64,000 bases of DNA from Azorhizobium sp965227945 (GTDB taxonomy: Bacteria > Pseudomonadota > Alphaproteobacteria > Rhizobiales > Xanthobacteraceae). The notes under the pieces are model-generated. The model ran no database searches, had not been told where the DNA came from, and was given only the letters and a program-made list of their open reading frames with translations. The stretch spans positions 620,001 to 684,000 of the forward strand of contig CBDDGQ010000005.1 in assembly GCA_965227945.1 (NCBI GenBank). Reading direction: 5' to 3'. Of this stretch, positions 1-8,707 are shown one piece after another (position 1 is the stretch's first letter; every line of letters begins with the position of its first letter). The position numbers were made by a program, and so were the translations under genes.

Positions 1-1185
1 GCGCACGCGGGGATCGGCGGCGGCGGCATGCAGGCCGATATAGGCCCCGGCGCACAGGCCGGTCAGCAGCACCCGGTGATGACCGGCGCGCTGCAGCAGG
101 TCGATGGCCGCGCGCACGTCCGCCACCCGCCCCAGATCGTGGAAGCCGACGCTGGCATGGGGATCGTCGGGCGCGCTTTCGCCGATCCGGTCCATGTCGA
201 TGCGCAAGGCGGTGATGCCGCGGGCGGCCAGCCGCCGGCCCAGGCGCACCGCGCCGCGCCCGTTGCCGGTGTGGGCATTGAGGCCGGAATTCACGATGAG
301 CACGGCCTCCTCCGCCGGTGCCGCCGCCGGTTGGGTGAGGATGCCGAAGCAGCGATCGCCGGCGCCGAACCGCACCGGGGTCTCGCTCCCCTCCGGCCCC
401 AAATCGAGGCGCGCCGGCTGCGGCGGCGCCGGCCGTCCGCCCGCGCGGGCCGGCACCCCCTCCCGCAGCCAGGCCACGGTCTCGCGGAACACCGCCAGCG
501 GCAGCACCACGTCCTGGGTGTGCTGGATCAACCCGTCATAATGCTGGAACGGCCGGTAGGTCTCGCCGGGGGCGAGCGGCTCCGGCGCGGGCTCGGGCGA
601 GACCAGCAGCACCCGCGGGGCCACGCCGGCCCCGCGGGTGGCGGTGCGGTCGATCTGGCGCAGGCGCTCCAGATCGCCCTGATGCAGCCGGTAGCCGAGA
701 ATCTCCCGCCAGCCCGCCGGCACCGTGCCCCCCCGGCTGGCGATCATGGCGCCGCTCAGGATGAGTTCGCGGGCATAGAGCCGGCCCGACAGCACCGGCG
801 CCAGCAGCGCCAGCGCGTCGATGGTGCCGAAGCGCGCGGCCGCTTCGATCGCCAGCAGGCCGCCGAGGCGAAAGCCGCACAAGGCGATGTGCGTGGCCCC
901 GCTCGCGTCCTGCAGATAGGTGGCGGCACCGCCGATGGCATCGATCCAGCGGTCGATCTGGCCGGGCGTCTCCTCGCCGGCGGAATCTCCGGTGCCCGGA
1001 TAGTGGAAGCGCAAGGTGGTGATGCCGGCGGCGGCCAGCATGCGGGCCAAGGTCAGCATCGCCCGCTGCGTGCACAGGGCCTCGTAGCCGAACGGTTCGC
1101 ACACCACCACCGCCAGGTCGCAGGCGCTGCCCCCCTCGGCCGGGTGCAGGATGCCCGCGCAGTCATTGAAGGCGACGGGGATCAT
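1..1185 (-). CDS. Two-lobed alpha/beta hydrolase, partial (cut by left edge)
   Basis: At least 395 codons are open from an ATG at 1185 to the window edge, so the C-terminus is missing. The protein appears to hold two alpha/beta-hydrolase lobes. The first has a nucleophile-elbow-like GFRLGG with Arg at about residue 106 where Ser is usual. The second has GLCAGA with Cys at about residue 378, a GxCxG elbow. The start lies 18 bp after the stop of the upstream ligase gene, so it is the fourth gene of the carrier-protein operon. By analogy with thioesterases it could release or transfer the carrier-bound product; this is inference. Similar paired-lobe hydrolases occur near exopolysaccharide and non-ribosomal genes. 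The catalytic Asp/His of the second lobe lie outside the window and cannot be checked. Confidence 0.8.
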   Translation of the reverse strand, partial: MIPVAFNDCAGILHPAEGGSACDLAVVVCEPFGYEALCTQRAMLTLARMLAAAGITTLRFHYPGTGDSAGEETPGQIDRWIDAIGGAATYLQDASGATHIALCGFRLGGLLAIEAAARFGTIDALALLAPVLSGRLYARELILSGAMIASRGGTVPAGWREILGYRLHQGDLERLRQIDRTATRGAGVAPRVLLVSPEPAPEPLAPGETYRPFQHYDGLIQHTQDVVLPLAVFRETVAWLREGVPARAGGRPAPPQPARLDLGPEGSETPVRFGAGDRCFGILTQPAAAPAEEAVLIVNSGLNAHTGNGRGAVRLGRRLAARGITALRIDMDRIGESAPDDPHASVGFHDLGRVADVRAAIDLLQRAGHHRVLLTGLCAGAYIGLHAAAADPRVR

Positions 1186-1203
1186 CGCGGGCGTCCCGGC
1201 CGG

Positions 1204-2127
1204 TCAGGACAAAAGACTGGCGCGCACCCCGGCGGGCCAGGTGTCCGGCGCCAGGCCATGGTGCCGGAACAGCGCCAGCGTCAGCCGGTCGATGCCGAAG
1301 GCGACGCAGCCGGTGTGCGCCAGGCAGCCGTCCGGCTGGCGCAACGGCCAGATCTCCGAGAAATGCGTCATGTGGTAATTGCAGCTGAGGCACGCGGTGA
1401 GGTCGATCTCGCTGCCCACCGGAATCAGCATCTCGAACTTCAATTGCTGGTCGATCTGGCCATCGGCCATCAGCTTGCCGCCGCGGCCGAAGAAGGGATC
1501 GCTGGCGAGCGCCGTGGTGACCGGCAGGCCCAGCCGGCGGAGCCAGTCCGCACCGCGCTCCAGCCAGGCGGCGCGGAAGGCGAGCACCTGCGCTTCGCTG
1601 CCGATGCGCACATGCTCGCGCATGCGGAACATCTGCATGCGGCAGGGGTCCACAGAGGGCTCGTGGCGGAAGCAATAAGATGAGACATCCACCAGCAGGC
1701 CCGCGCCGGGCAAAGGACCGCGCTGCGCCACCACCGGATAGACCGGATAACAGGCGGCCGGGGTCACCACCACTTCGGCGGGCTGTTGCAGGGGGCTGAA
1801 GTCTTCCTTCGCCTCGATGCATTGCAACAGCCGGCGATGGTCCGCCTCATTGCCGCAGAAGCAACTGATGGTGCCGGCCAGATGCGGAAAGCCCTTCAGA
1901 TAGCCGCTGGCCAGAAACTCCTGCCGGGACAGCAGCGGCGGGAAGCGCATGCGTTCGGCGCCGTCGTCCGCGGTCATCCGCGAGATGGCGGCCTCCAGGC
2001 CGTCCGCCACCTGCTCATAGAGCGCGCTGCGGCCGTAAAGCCCGTCCACGCCGGTGGGAATCAGCAGGCCGGCGGCGATCAATTGGTCGCGGAAGGCGGC
2101 GGCGGCATCGGCCGTGGGTGACATCAT
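1204..2127 (-). CDS. Amino acid:[carrier protein] ligase (class II aaRS-like)
   Basis: This 307-residue protein resembles a truncated seryl-tRNA-synthetase catalytic core with no tRNA-binding arm. Motif 2 is visible as FRHEPSVDPCRMQMFRMRE and motif 3 as GIDRLTLALF near the C-terminus. Cysteines in ISCFCGNE, SSYCFRHE and CLSCNYH are candidate zinc ligands, as in the zinc-dependent enzymes of this family. The family, characterised in Bradyrhizobium and Agrobacterium, activates Gly or Ala with ATP and loads it on the phosphopantetheine of a small carrier protein, not on tRNA. The ATG start overlaps the stop of the dehydrogenase gene by 4 bp (ATGA). A cognate carrier protein is encoded two genes upstream, which strongly supports the call. 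The amino acid specificity cannot be read from the sequence. Confidence 0.9.
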   Translation of the reverse strand: MMSPTADAAAAFRDQLIAAGLLIPTGVDGLYGRSALYEQVADGLEAAISRMTADDGAERMRFPPLLSRQEFLASGYLKGFPHLAGTISCFCGNEADHRRLLQCIEAKEDFSPLQQPAEVVVTPAACYPVYPVVAQRGPLPGAGLLVDVSSYCFRHEPSVDPCRMQMFRMREHVRIGSEAQVLAFRAAWLERGADWLRRLGLPVTTALASDPFFGRGGKLMADGQIDQQLKFEMLIPVGSEIDLTACLSCNYHMTHFSEIWPLRQPDGCLAHTGCVAFGIDRLTLALFRHHGLAPDTWPAGVRASLLS

Positions 2128-3308
2128 GGCAGCAGCGTTTCGTCGTCGAAGTGGCCGATGGTCGGGCGGTTCACCAGCAGCAGGCGTCCGGCATCCGCCA
2201 GCACGGCGTCGTTATGGATCATCAGCGGCGCCGAATAGAGGTCGCGCAGATGCCGCCCCAGGCTGTAGGGGGACGTGTTCTGATACGCGGCGAAGCCGCA
2301 GGCACGCATGCCGCTGTCGACAATGCGCAGGGCGGCCTCCGACAGGCTGGTCTTCACCAGCACCATCTCGATGGCGTCGCGCGTGGCGTTGCCCGCATCA
2401 TAGAGCTGGATCGCGCGGCGCAGCCGGGCGTCCATGTCCTGCAGCGTGCCGGTCATGTCCGCCAGCCGGCCCAGCGCCGGGTCGTTGGCATCGCCCCGGG
2501 TGCGCATGCGGGCGCGAATGCAGGCCCGCACGCGGCTGACCGCATCGCTGGCGATGCCGGTCCACACTGCGCCCCACAGAATATGCGCGTTGGGCACCAT
2601 GGTTTCGGCGGCGATGTCGCCGAACGGCACCGGCAGGATCTGCGCGGTGCTGCCCTCGCCGGAGACACGGAACGCGCCGCTGCCGGTGCCGCGCATGCCC
2701 AGCGCATCCCAGCCGCGATAAGGCTCCAGCCGCGCCGCCTCCCGCGGCAGCACCACCAGCACCTGCTCGGAGGGCGCCGCCTCCGGCGCCGCACGGGCGG
2801 TCAGCAGCAGCGCATCGGCCGCGGCGCCATACGAAATGGTAGAGCCGGCCTTGTGCAGGGCAAAGCGCTCGCCCGCCAGGGGCTCCACGGCGCACAGGCT
2901 GGTGCGCAGCCGCCCGCCGACCCCGTCCTCGGAGGTGACCGAGGCCAACAGCAGGCCCTCTGCGGCCACCTTCCGCTGAAAGGCCTTAAGCCAGGGGGTC
3001 TCGCCGCTGTGCCGCACCAGGCAGGCCAGCTGGTTGTGGTGCATGGCGAAGATCATGGCGGTGGAGGCGCAGGCGGCGCCCAGCTCATAGGTCATGCGGG
3101 CGAGGGTGGCGATGCCGACCCCGGCGCCCCCCAGGCCCTTCGGCACCGCCAGGCCCAGGGCGCCGGAGGCGCGCAAAGCGTCAAAGGCCTCGCTGGGGAA
3201 GCGCCCCTCGCGATCCACCACGTCCGCGTGGGCGCGGGCGATGGCGCAGACCTGCGCCCAATCCGGCGGGATGGCTGCGTCCGCCCGCGCGGCGTCGGCC
3301 TGTGTCAT
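2124..3308 (-). CDS. Acyl-CoA dehydrogenase-like flavoprotein acting in the carrier-protein operon
   Basis: The 394-residue protein has the acyl-CoA dehydrogenase fold. There is an N-terminal helical part with FPSEAFDALRASGALGLAVP, a middle domain with the LLLASVTSEDGVGG stretch, and a C-terminal helical domain with SLSEAALRIVDSGMRACG. It overlaps the carrier-protein stop (ATGA at 3305-3308) and the ligase start (2124-2127), so the three are translationally coupled. In this setting the substrate is probably an aminoacyl thioester on the carrier protein, as for the PltE/RedW-type dehydrogenases that oxidise prolyl-S-PCP; that is inference. A catalytic glutamate could not be located with confidence. 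The alternative is an ordinary fatty acyl-CoA dehydrogenase. Confidence 0.85.
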   Translation of the reverse strand: MTQADAARADAAIPPDWAQVCAIARAHADVVDREGRFPSEAFDALRASGALGLAVPKGLGGAGVGIATLARMTYELGAACASTAMIFAMHHNQLACLVRHSGETPWLKAFQRKVAAEGLLLASVTSEDGVGGRLRTSLCAVEPLAGERFALHKAGSTISYGAAADALLLTARAAPEAAPSEQVLVVLPREAARLEPYRGWDALGMRGTGSGAFRVSGEGSTAQILPVPFGDIAAETMVPNAHILWGAVWTGIASDAVSRVRACIRARMRTRGDANDPALGRLADMTGTLQDMDARLRRAIQLYDAGNATRDAIEMVLVKTSLSEAALRIVDSGMRACGFAAYQNTSPYSLGRHLRDLYSAPLMIHNDAVLADAGRLLLVNRPTIGHFDDETLLP

Positions 3309-3574
3309 GCCGCGTCCTGCTCCTCCATTCGCTGCACCAGAGCGGTGAGCGCGGCGATGGACTGGAAGGTCGCGCGGGTGAGCGCCTCGTCGGGGATGGC
3401 GATGCCGAATCGATTCTCGATTTCGAGCATCACATTGACCGTGGCGAGCGACGAGAGGCCGGCCTTGTAGAGATCAGCTCCAGGTTCAATGGCCGTTGCG
3501 GAAGTCATCAGCTTGCCGTGGGTCTGGAGGATCTCCCTCACGCGGGTCTCGATGTCAGGTGGCGTGTCAGGCAA
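3305..3574 (-). CDS. Acyl/aminoacyl carrier protein
   Basis: This 89-residue, acidic, helical protein is an ACP/PCP-type carrier. The phosphopantetheine-attachment region reads DLYKAGLSSLATVNVML, with a Ser in GLSS replacing the usual DSL. This form is typical of the partners of amino acid:CP ligases. The start is a TTG at 3574 preceded by TTAGGA about 8 bp upstream; no in-frame ATG lies nearby. It is the first gene of the operon and its last codons overlap the dehydrogenase start. It presumably holds the amino acid as a thioester while downstream enzymes act on it. It is not the housekeeping fatty-acid ACP, which would carry DSLD. Confidence 0.9.
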   Translation of the reverse strand: MPDTPPDIETRVREILQTHGKLMTSATAIEPGADLYKAGLSSLATVNVMLEIENRFGIAIPDEALTRATFQSIAALTALVQRMEEQDAA

Positions 3575-3638
3575 TCGCGTATTCCTAAGACGGTGCCCAG
3601 CACAGTGCCCGCATTGACCTGGGGAAAGGCGTGGGCAC

Positions 3639-3652
3639 GGAACATCTGTTCC
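3639..3652. promoter_or_regulatory. Perfect inverted repeat upstream of the carrier-protein operon
   Basis: GGAACA-TC-TGTTCC is a perfect 6-2-6 dyad about 65-78 bp upstream of the TTG start at 3574. Its position suits an operator. The core GAAC-N4-GTTC looks like a Gram-positive LexA box, but alphaproteobacterial LexA uses GTTC-N7-GTTC, so the cognate regulator is unknown. Confidence 0.35.
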
Positions 3653-4020
3653 CCAAGCGGCCAGCCGGAGAATGACTACACATGGTTGTTACCCTAGCAC
3701 CCCTCATGCCGGTTGAGAAGCGCGCCGCTGCCAACGCCCGCGCGTAGGCGGTGCGGGGGTACGACGCTGGAGATCTCAAGGTCTTAGGTTTGGCCAGGGC
3801 TGAGCCGGTGACGGTGCCGGATCTGATCGCCATCCGGCTTGCGTCCGACTCACCCGACGCACGGGTGCGTCCGGATGGGGGCGGCGGGCCTGGCGGCGCG
3901 GCGTGGCGATCAGTGAGACGCAGGGTCCGGAGCCGGATTCAACGGCCCCCGCCCGCGCAGGCGCCGGTGGGATCGCACGTCGGGTCGGCGGGGGCCTGAA
4001 GGCGGACACAGGACTGGCGC

Positions 4021-4047
4021 CGCCGCCCCGCAACAGGCGGGACGGCG
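4021..4047 (-). terminator. Hairpin downstream of serA
   Basis: An 11-bp GC-rich stem with one A/C mismatch (arms 4021-4031 and 4037-4047, five-base loop AACAG) lies just past the serA stop. No T tract follows on the minus strand, so it is a weak or Rho-assisted terminator candidate. Confidence 0.4.
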
Positions 4048-4069
4048 CTGGTCCTGCCGCAGGCCGCGG

Positions 4070-5338
<1,269 letters not shown>

Positions 5339-5558
5339 GATCTCGGCGTCCTTCGGCGATCAAGAGGCGCGCCGCCGCGCCGGGTGGGGGCACGGGGATC
5401 GGCAGCGCCTGTCTGGGGCTTCGCCCATGGAGAGGCGATCCGCGGGGGGAAGCCGCGGGCGGACGGGAACCTAGCGCTTTTGCCGCCGGCGTCCAGCCGT
5501 TCCGCATGGACGCGCGGATTTGTCTCCATTCCCGGCGCGGGCCGGTGGAATGCCGGGC

Positions 5559-6194
5559 TCAGCCCGGCAAGGCCGCCAGCAGCTCCGCCAGGGGCAGGAC
5601 ATCGCCATATTTGGCGTTGATGTCGAACAGATTGGCCTCGTGCGGGCCGGGGTGGCGGTCGCCGACGCACTCGCGCGGGACGATCACGCGAAACCCGTTC
5701 TGCATGCCGTCCACCGCGGTGGCGCGCACGCAGCCGCTGGTGGAGCAGCCGGTGACGATCAGCGTGTCGCAGCCCAGCGCGGTGAGGGTGGCCGCCAGCG
5801 AGGTGCCGAAGAAGCTGGAGGCGTAGTTCTTGATGATCACCAGTTCGTCCGGCCGCGGCGCCAGTTCGGGCACGATGTCGCCCAGCGGCGCGCCGGCCAC
5901 CATGGTGCGCAGCACCGGCACCTTGCGCACAAACAGCCCGCCATCCACGCCGGAGGGATGAAACTCCACCCGCGTGAAGATCACCGGGATCCCCGCCGCC
6001 CGCGCCCGCGCCAGCAGCGGTCCGGTGGCGGCCACGGCCTCCACCACCCCTTGGGCGAACAGCGGCGCGCCGGGCGTGGTGTAGGCCTTGATGAAATCGA
6101 CGATCAGCAGCGCCGGGGCGCGGCCGAGGCCGATCTGGCTGTCGAACACGCCGGCATAATTGGCGGCCAAGGTGGCGTCGGCGGTCTCGGTCAT
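5559..6194 (-). CDS. Isochorismatase-family cysteine hydrolase (N-carbamoylsarcosine amidase-like)
   Basis: The 211-residue protein shows the full isochorismatase/CSHase catalytic set: Asp33 in LLIVDFIKAYT, Lys122 in VIIKNYASSFFGT and Cys155 in TGCSTSGCVRAT. A non-proline cis bond is likely next to the Cys. Members hydrolyse C-N bonds of amides such as nicotinamide, ureidoacrylate or N-carbamoylsarcosine. It is the last gene of the nitrile hydratase operon, 46 bp after the alpha subunit. A plausible role is therefore to hydrolyse the amide product of the hydratase to acid plus ammonia; this is inference from context. A cytoplasmic location is expected, since no signal peptide is present. Confidence 0.85.
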   Translation of the reverse strand: MTETADATLAANYAGVFDSQIGLGRAPALLIVDFIKAYTTPGAPLFAQGVVEAVAATGPLLARARAAGIPVIFTRVEFHPSGVDGGLFVRKVPVLRTMVAGAPLGDIVPELAPRPDELVIIKNYASSFFGTSLAATLTALGCDTLIVTGCSTSGCVRATAVDGMQNGFRVIVPRECVGDRHPGPHEANLFDINAKYGDVLPLAELLAALPG

Positions 6195-6240
6195 GGGGGC
6201 CTCGGGCGAGAGCGGGGTCAGGCGGGAGACGGCGGGCGCG

Positions 6241-6957
6241 TCAGGCCGCCGGCGCGTCGGGTTTGGGCACGGCGGTGCCGATCATGCAGTCGCGGGAGAT
6301 GATGGCGGCCAGCTGCGCCTGGCTCCAGTCGGCGGTGCCGGCGGGGCGCTCGGGCAGGACGAGGTAGCGCATGTCGGCGGTGCTGTCGTGGACCCGCAGT
6401 TCGGTGGCGGGGTCCAGGTGCAGGCCGAACTCCGCCAGCACCGCGCGCGGCTCGCGCACCACGCGGGCGCGATAATCGGCGGCCTTGTACCAGGCGGGGG
6501 GAATGCCCAGCAGCATCCGCGGGTAGCAGGAGCACAAGGTGCAGACCACCACATTGTGGACGCCCGGCGCATTCTCCACGACCCGCAGCTCCGGCATGCC
6601 GGCCACGAACATGGTCATGCCGGTGGCCTGCTCGATGGTCTCCAGCGGCGCGGCGATCAAAGCCGCGCGGAAGGCCGGATCGCACCAGGCGCGCGCCACG
6701 ATGCTGGCGCCGAGGGCCGGGTTGCGGCTGTCCATCGCATCGATCTGGCGATGGATCATCGCCGCGGTGAGCACGCCCTTCTCGATCAGCAGTTCCCGCA
6801 GCGCCTGCTCCAGCAGGCGGGCCTCGCGCGGCGCCGGCGTATCGTCCGCCGCCGGGGGATGGCGATGGGGGTGCGCCGAATCGTGATCGTGGTCATGCCC
6901 GTGATGGTGGTCGTGATGGTGATCGTCGGGATCGTGGGCGATGGGCTCGTCATGCAT
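6241..6957 (-). CDS. Nitrile hydratase alpha / thiocyanate hydrolase gamma-like subunit, cobalt type
   Basis: This 238-residue subunit carries the metal claw VCTLCSCYPR, with Cys139, Cys142 and Cys144. Thr between the first two claw residues is the cobalt-type signature (iron enzymes have Ser). Two of the cysteines are normally oxidised to sulfinic and sulfenic acid. The N-terminus, residues 8-33, is very His/Asp-rich (runs such as HHHDHHHGHDHDHD), as also recalled for thiocyanate hydrolase gamma. The rest (WYKAADYRARVVREPRAVL, then RYLVLPERPAGT) follows the family. The enzyme hydrates a nitrile to an amide, or thiocyanate to carbonyl sulfide and ammonia. The beta partner is encoded just upstream in two pieces. 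No separate maturation chaperone is visible nearby. Confidence 0.9.
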   Translation of the reverse strand: MHDEPIAHDPDDHHHDHHHGHDHDHDSAHPHRHPPAADDTPAPREARLLEQALRELLIEKGVLTAAMIHRQIDAMDSRNPALGASIVARAWCDPAFRAALIAAPLETIEQATGMTMFVAGMPELRVVENAPGVHNVVVCTLCSCYPRMLLGIPPAWYKAADYRARVVREPRAVLAEFGLHLDPATELRVHDSTADMRYLVLPERPAGTADWSQAQLAAIISRDCMIGTAVPKPDAPAA

Positions 6958-6960
6958 GGC

Positions 6961-7272
6961 TCAGGCCTCATCCCGGTTGGCGGCCGCAGGAACGGGCTCC
7001 AGCCAGCTGTCATAGAGATCAGCGAACAGCGTATCCTGGGCCGGCTGGTAACCGGGCCAGAGGTCGGCCTGGCGGAAGCAGACGCGGAACAGCCGGCGCA
7101 TGGGCAGGCCGGGCTTGTGATAGGCGAGCCGTGTGGGATCGCGATAGGTGCCCACCTCGCTCACCACCACGCCGGTCTTGCCGCGCAGATAAGAGGGCGT
7201 GCGGCAGTGCGGCTCCGGCGGCCCGCCATGCACCTGCACCCGCGTGCCCGGGCCGAAGGACGGCGCGCTCAT
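6961..7272 (-). CDS. Nitrile hydratase beta subunit, C-terminal half as a separate gene
   Basis: This 103-residue protein corresponds to the C-terminal SH3-like half of nitrile hydratase beta. It includes FGPGTRVQVH, CRTPSYLRGKTGVVV and YRVCFRQADLW-type family blocks (here LFRVCFRQADLWPGY). The ATG at 7272 overlaps the stop of the N-terminal-half gene (ATGA, 7269-7272), and 3 bp separate its stop from the alpha start. In standard nitrile hydratases both halves form one chain of about 220 residues. A split beta is known from thiocyanate hydrolase and toyocamycin nitrile hydratase. The overlap and full reading frames argue for a true split, not a frameshift. Confidence 0.88.
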   Translation of the reverse strand: MSAPSFGPGTRVQVHGGPPEPHCRTPSYLRGKTGVVVSEVGTYRDPTRLAYHKPGLPMRRLFRVCFRQADLWPGYQPAQDTLFADLYDSWLEPVPAAANRDEA

Positions 7273-7622
7273 GCCGCGGCCTCCGCGGCGGCGAGGGCGG
7301 CGATGCGCTGGTCCAGTTCGGCGGCGTCGATCACCCCCTGCTCGATCAGCAGATCCCGCGTCGCATTGAGCCATTTCACATAATAGCCCAGCGAGGTGTA
7401 GGCCTCCGGGCTGTTGGATTCCACCGCGCGGCGCAGGGCATCCACCTTGAAGGCGCCGATGCCGGGGCTGACCATCAGCATCACCAGCGCATCCACCCGC
7501 TTCTCGAACAAGGTGACCGCGTGCTCCGCCTGGATGACGCTGCCGCCCTCCAGGCCGCCCACGTCATTCACGCGGCGCTCCGGGACGGCGCCGGCAGGGC
7601 TTGGGCTGGGCGCGTCGGTCAT
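7269..7622 (-). CDS. Nitrile hydratase beta subunit, N-terminal half as a separate gene
   Basis: This 117-residue protein matches the helical N-terminal half of nitrile hydratase beta: RRVNDVGGLEGG at the start, then a middle segment ending in YYVKWLNATRDLLIEQGVID. It overlaps the ABC ATPase stop (ATGA, 7619-7622) and the C-terminal-half start. Proteins of this size and fold also act as hydratase activators (P15K/P14K-like), so it could be a beta subunit, a chaperone, or both. The presence of the complementary C-terminal half directly downstream favours a subunit. It is probably cytoplasmic. Confidence 0.85.
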   Translation of the reverse strand: MTDAPSPSPAGAVPERRVNDVGGLEGGSVIQAEHAVTLFEKRVDALVMLMVSPGIGAFKVDALRRAVESNSPEAYTSLGYYVKWLNATRDLLIEQGVIDAAELDQRIAALAAAEAAA

Positions 7623-8695
7623 GGCTGGGCCTCATGGGGAAAGACGATGAGATCGGACGGGGCAAAGTGTGCCCAGACGGTGGCGCCGGCCGCAAGGCCG
7701 CCCATGGCCTCGGTGGCCACTTGCGCCCGCAGCGCCGTGCCGTCCTGCTGCACATAGATGTCGGCGGCCGCGCCCTTGAACACCACTTGCGCGACGGTGC
7801 CGCGCAGGGCGTTGGGGCCGGCGGGCTCGGCGGTGGAGATCGCCACCCGCTCGGGCCGCAGGCCGAGGCGCACCTTGTGGCCCACAGCCACGTCCGTGGC
7901 CGGTCCGCTCAGCACCGCGCCCGTCGCCGTGCGGAACTGCGACAGGCCCGCCCCGTGGCCGGTGGCCTCGGCCTCGAACAGCGAGCTGGCGCCGAGGAAG
8001 TCCATGGCGCGGGCGGTCTTGGGGCGGTGGTAAAGATCGGCGGGCGGGCCGATGTCGGCGATATGACCGTCAAACATCAAGGCCACGCGGGAGGCCAGGG
8101 AGAGGGCCTCTTCCTGGTCGTGGGTGACGATGATGCAGGTGAGGCCGAGGCGGGCTTGCAAGGTCTTCAGCTCGAACTGCATCTCGTCCCGCAGCTTGCG
8201 GTCGAGGGCGCCGAGCGGCTCGTCCAGCAGCAGAATGTCCGGCTGGATGACGATGGCGCGGGCCAGCGCCACCCGCTGGCGCTGGCCGCCGGACAAGGCG
8301 GCGGGATAGCGCTCGCCGAAGCGGTCTAGCCGCACCATGGACAAAGCCTGCGTCACCTGCCGGCCGATGTCCGCCTTGGCCACGCCCCGGCGTTGCAGGC
8401 CATAGGCCACGTTCTGCGCCACCGTCATGTGCGAGAACAAGGCATAGTCCTGAAACACCAGGCCCAGATTGCGCTGGTGCGGCGGGCAATGGGTCATGTC
8501 GCGCCCGCCCACCCGCACCCGGCCGCTGGTGGGCGTGACGAAGCCGGCGATGGCCCGCAGGGTGGTGGTCTTGCCGCAGCCGGAGGGGCCCAGCAGAGCG
8601 ATGCACTCGCCATCCTCAACCGCAAGATCCAGCCCCGGCAGGACGCGCACGGCGCCGTAGGAGACGCTGATGTGTTCGAGATCGAGACGGGCCAT
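7619..8695 (-). CDS. ABC transporter ATP-binding protein, PotA-like
   Basis: The 358-residue ATPase has Walker A GPSGCGKTT, the Q-loop in LVFQDYALFSHMTV, signature LSGGQRQRVALARA, Walker B ILLLDEPLGALD and the H-loop VTHDQEEAL. After about residue 240 it has a C-terminal TOBE-type beta domain (VRLGLRPERVAIS). This layout is that of the spermidine/putrescine and Fe(III)-type importers. It lies 12 bp after the second permease gene and overlaps the hydratase beta-N gene. It powers the importer encoded upstream, whose substrate is presumably the hydratase substrate. Confidence 0.92.
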   Translation of the reverse strand: MARLDLEHISVSYGAVRVLPGLDLAVEDGECIALLGPSGCGKTTTLRAIAGFVTPTSGRVRVGGRDMTHCPPHQRNLGLVFQDYALFSHMTVAQNVAYGLQRRGVAKADIGRQVTQALSMVRLDRFGERYPAALSGGQRQRVALARAIVIQPDILLLDEPLGALDRKLRDEMQFELKTLQARLGLTCIIVTHDQEEALSLASRVALMFDGHIADIGPPADLYHRPKTARAMDFLGASSLFEAEATGHGAGLSQFRTATGAVLSGPATDVAVGHKVRLGLRPERVAISTAEPAGPNALRGTVAQVVFKGAAADIYVQQDGTALRAQVATEAMGGLAAGATVWAHFAPSDLIVFPHEAQP

Positions 8696-8707
8696 GGGCG
8701 TCAGCCT

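Larger units (their letters stand above)
3575..4069. other. Intergenic region between serA and the carrier-protein operon
   Basis: About 495 bp separate two minus-strand transcription units. It holds the serA-distal hairpin at 4021-4047, the dyad at 3639-3652 and the leader of the carrier-protein operon with its TTAGGA ribosome-binding site. Open frames here are short, composition-driven and lack ribosome-binding sites. No RNA gene was recognised. Confidence 0.6.

Noticed and set aside
28..1683. A 551-codon plus-strand frame opposite the hydrolase and ligase genes
   Set aside because: The composition is Arg/Ala/Gln/His-rich with no family motif, and it covers two well-supported minus-strand genes.
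3639..3652. LexA (SOS) box
   Set aside because: GAAC-N4-GTTC is the Gram-positive form; the alphaproteobacterial form is GTTC-N7-GTTC. Retained only as an unassigned palindrome.
5339..5558. A riboswitch in the serA leader
   Set aside because: No known serine or other riboswitch pattern could be recognised, and the leader shows only GC-rich local pairing.
7269..7275. Frameshift that broke a single nitrile hydratase beta gene
   Set aside because: The two halves meet in an ATGA start/stop overlap, like other junctions of the operon, and the three-gene arrangement is known in thiocyanate hydrolase-type enzymes.
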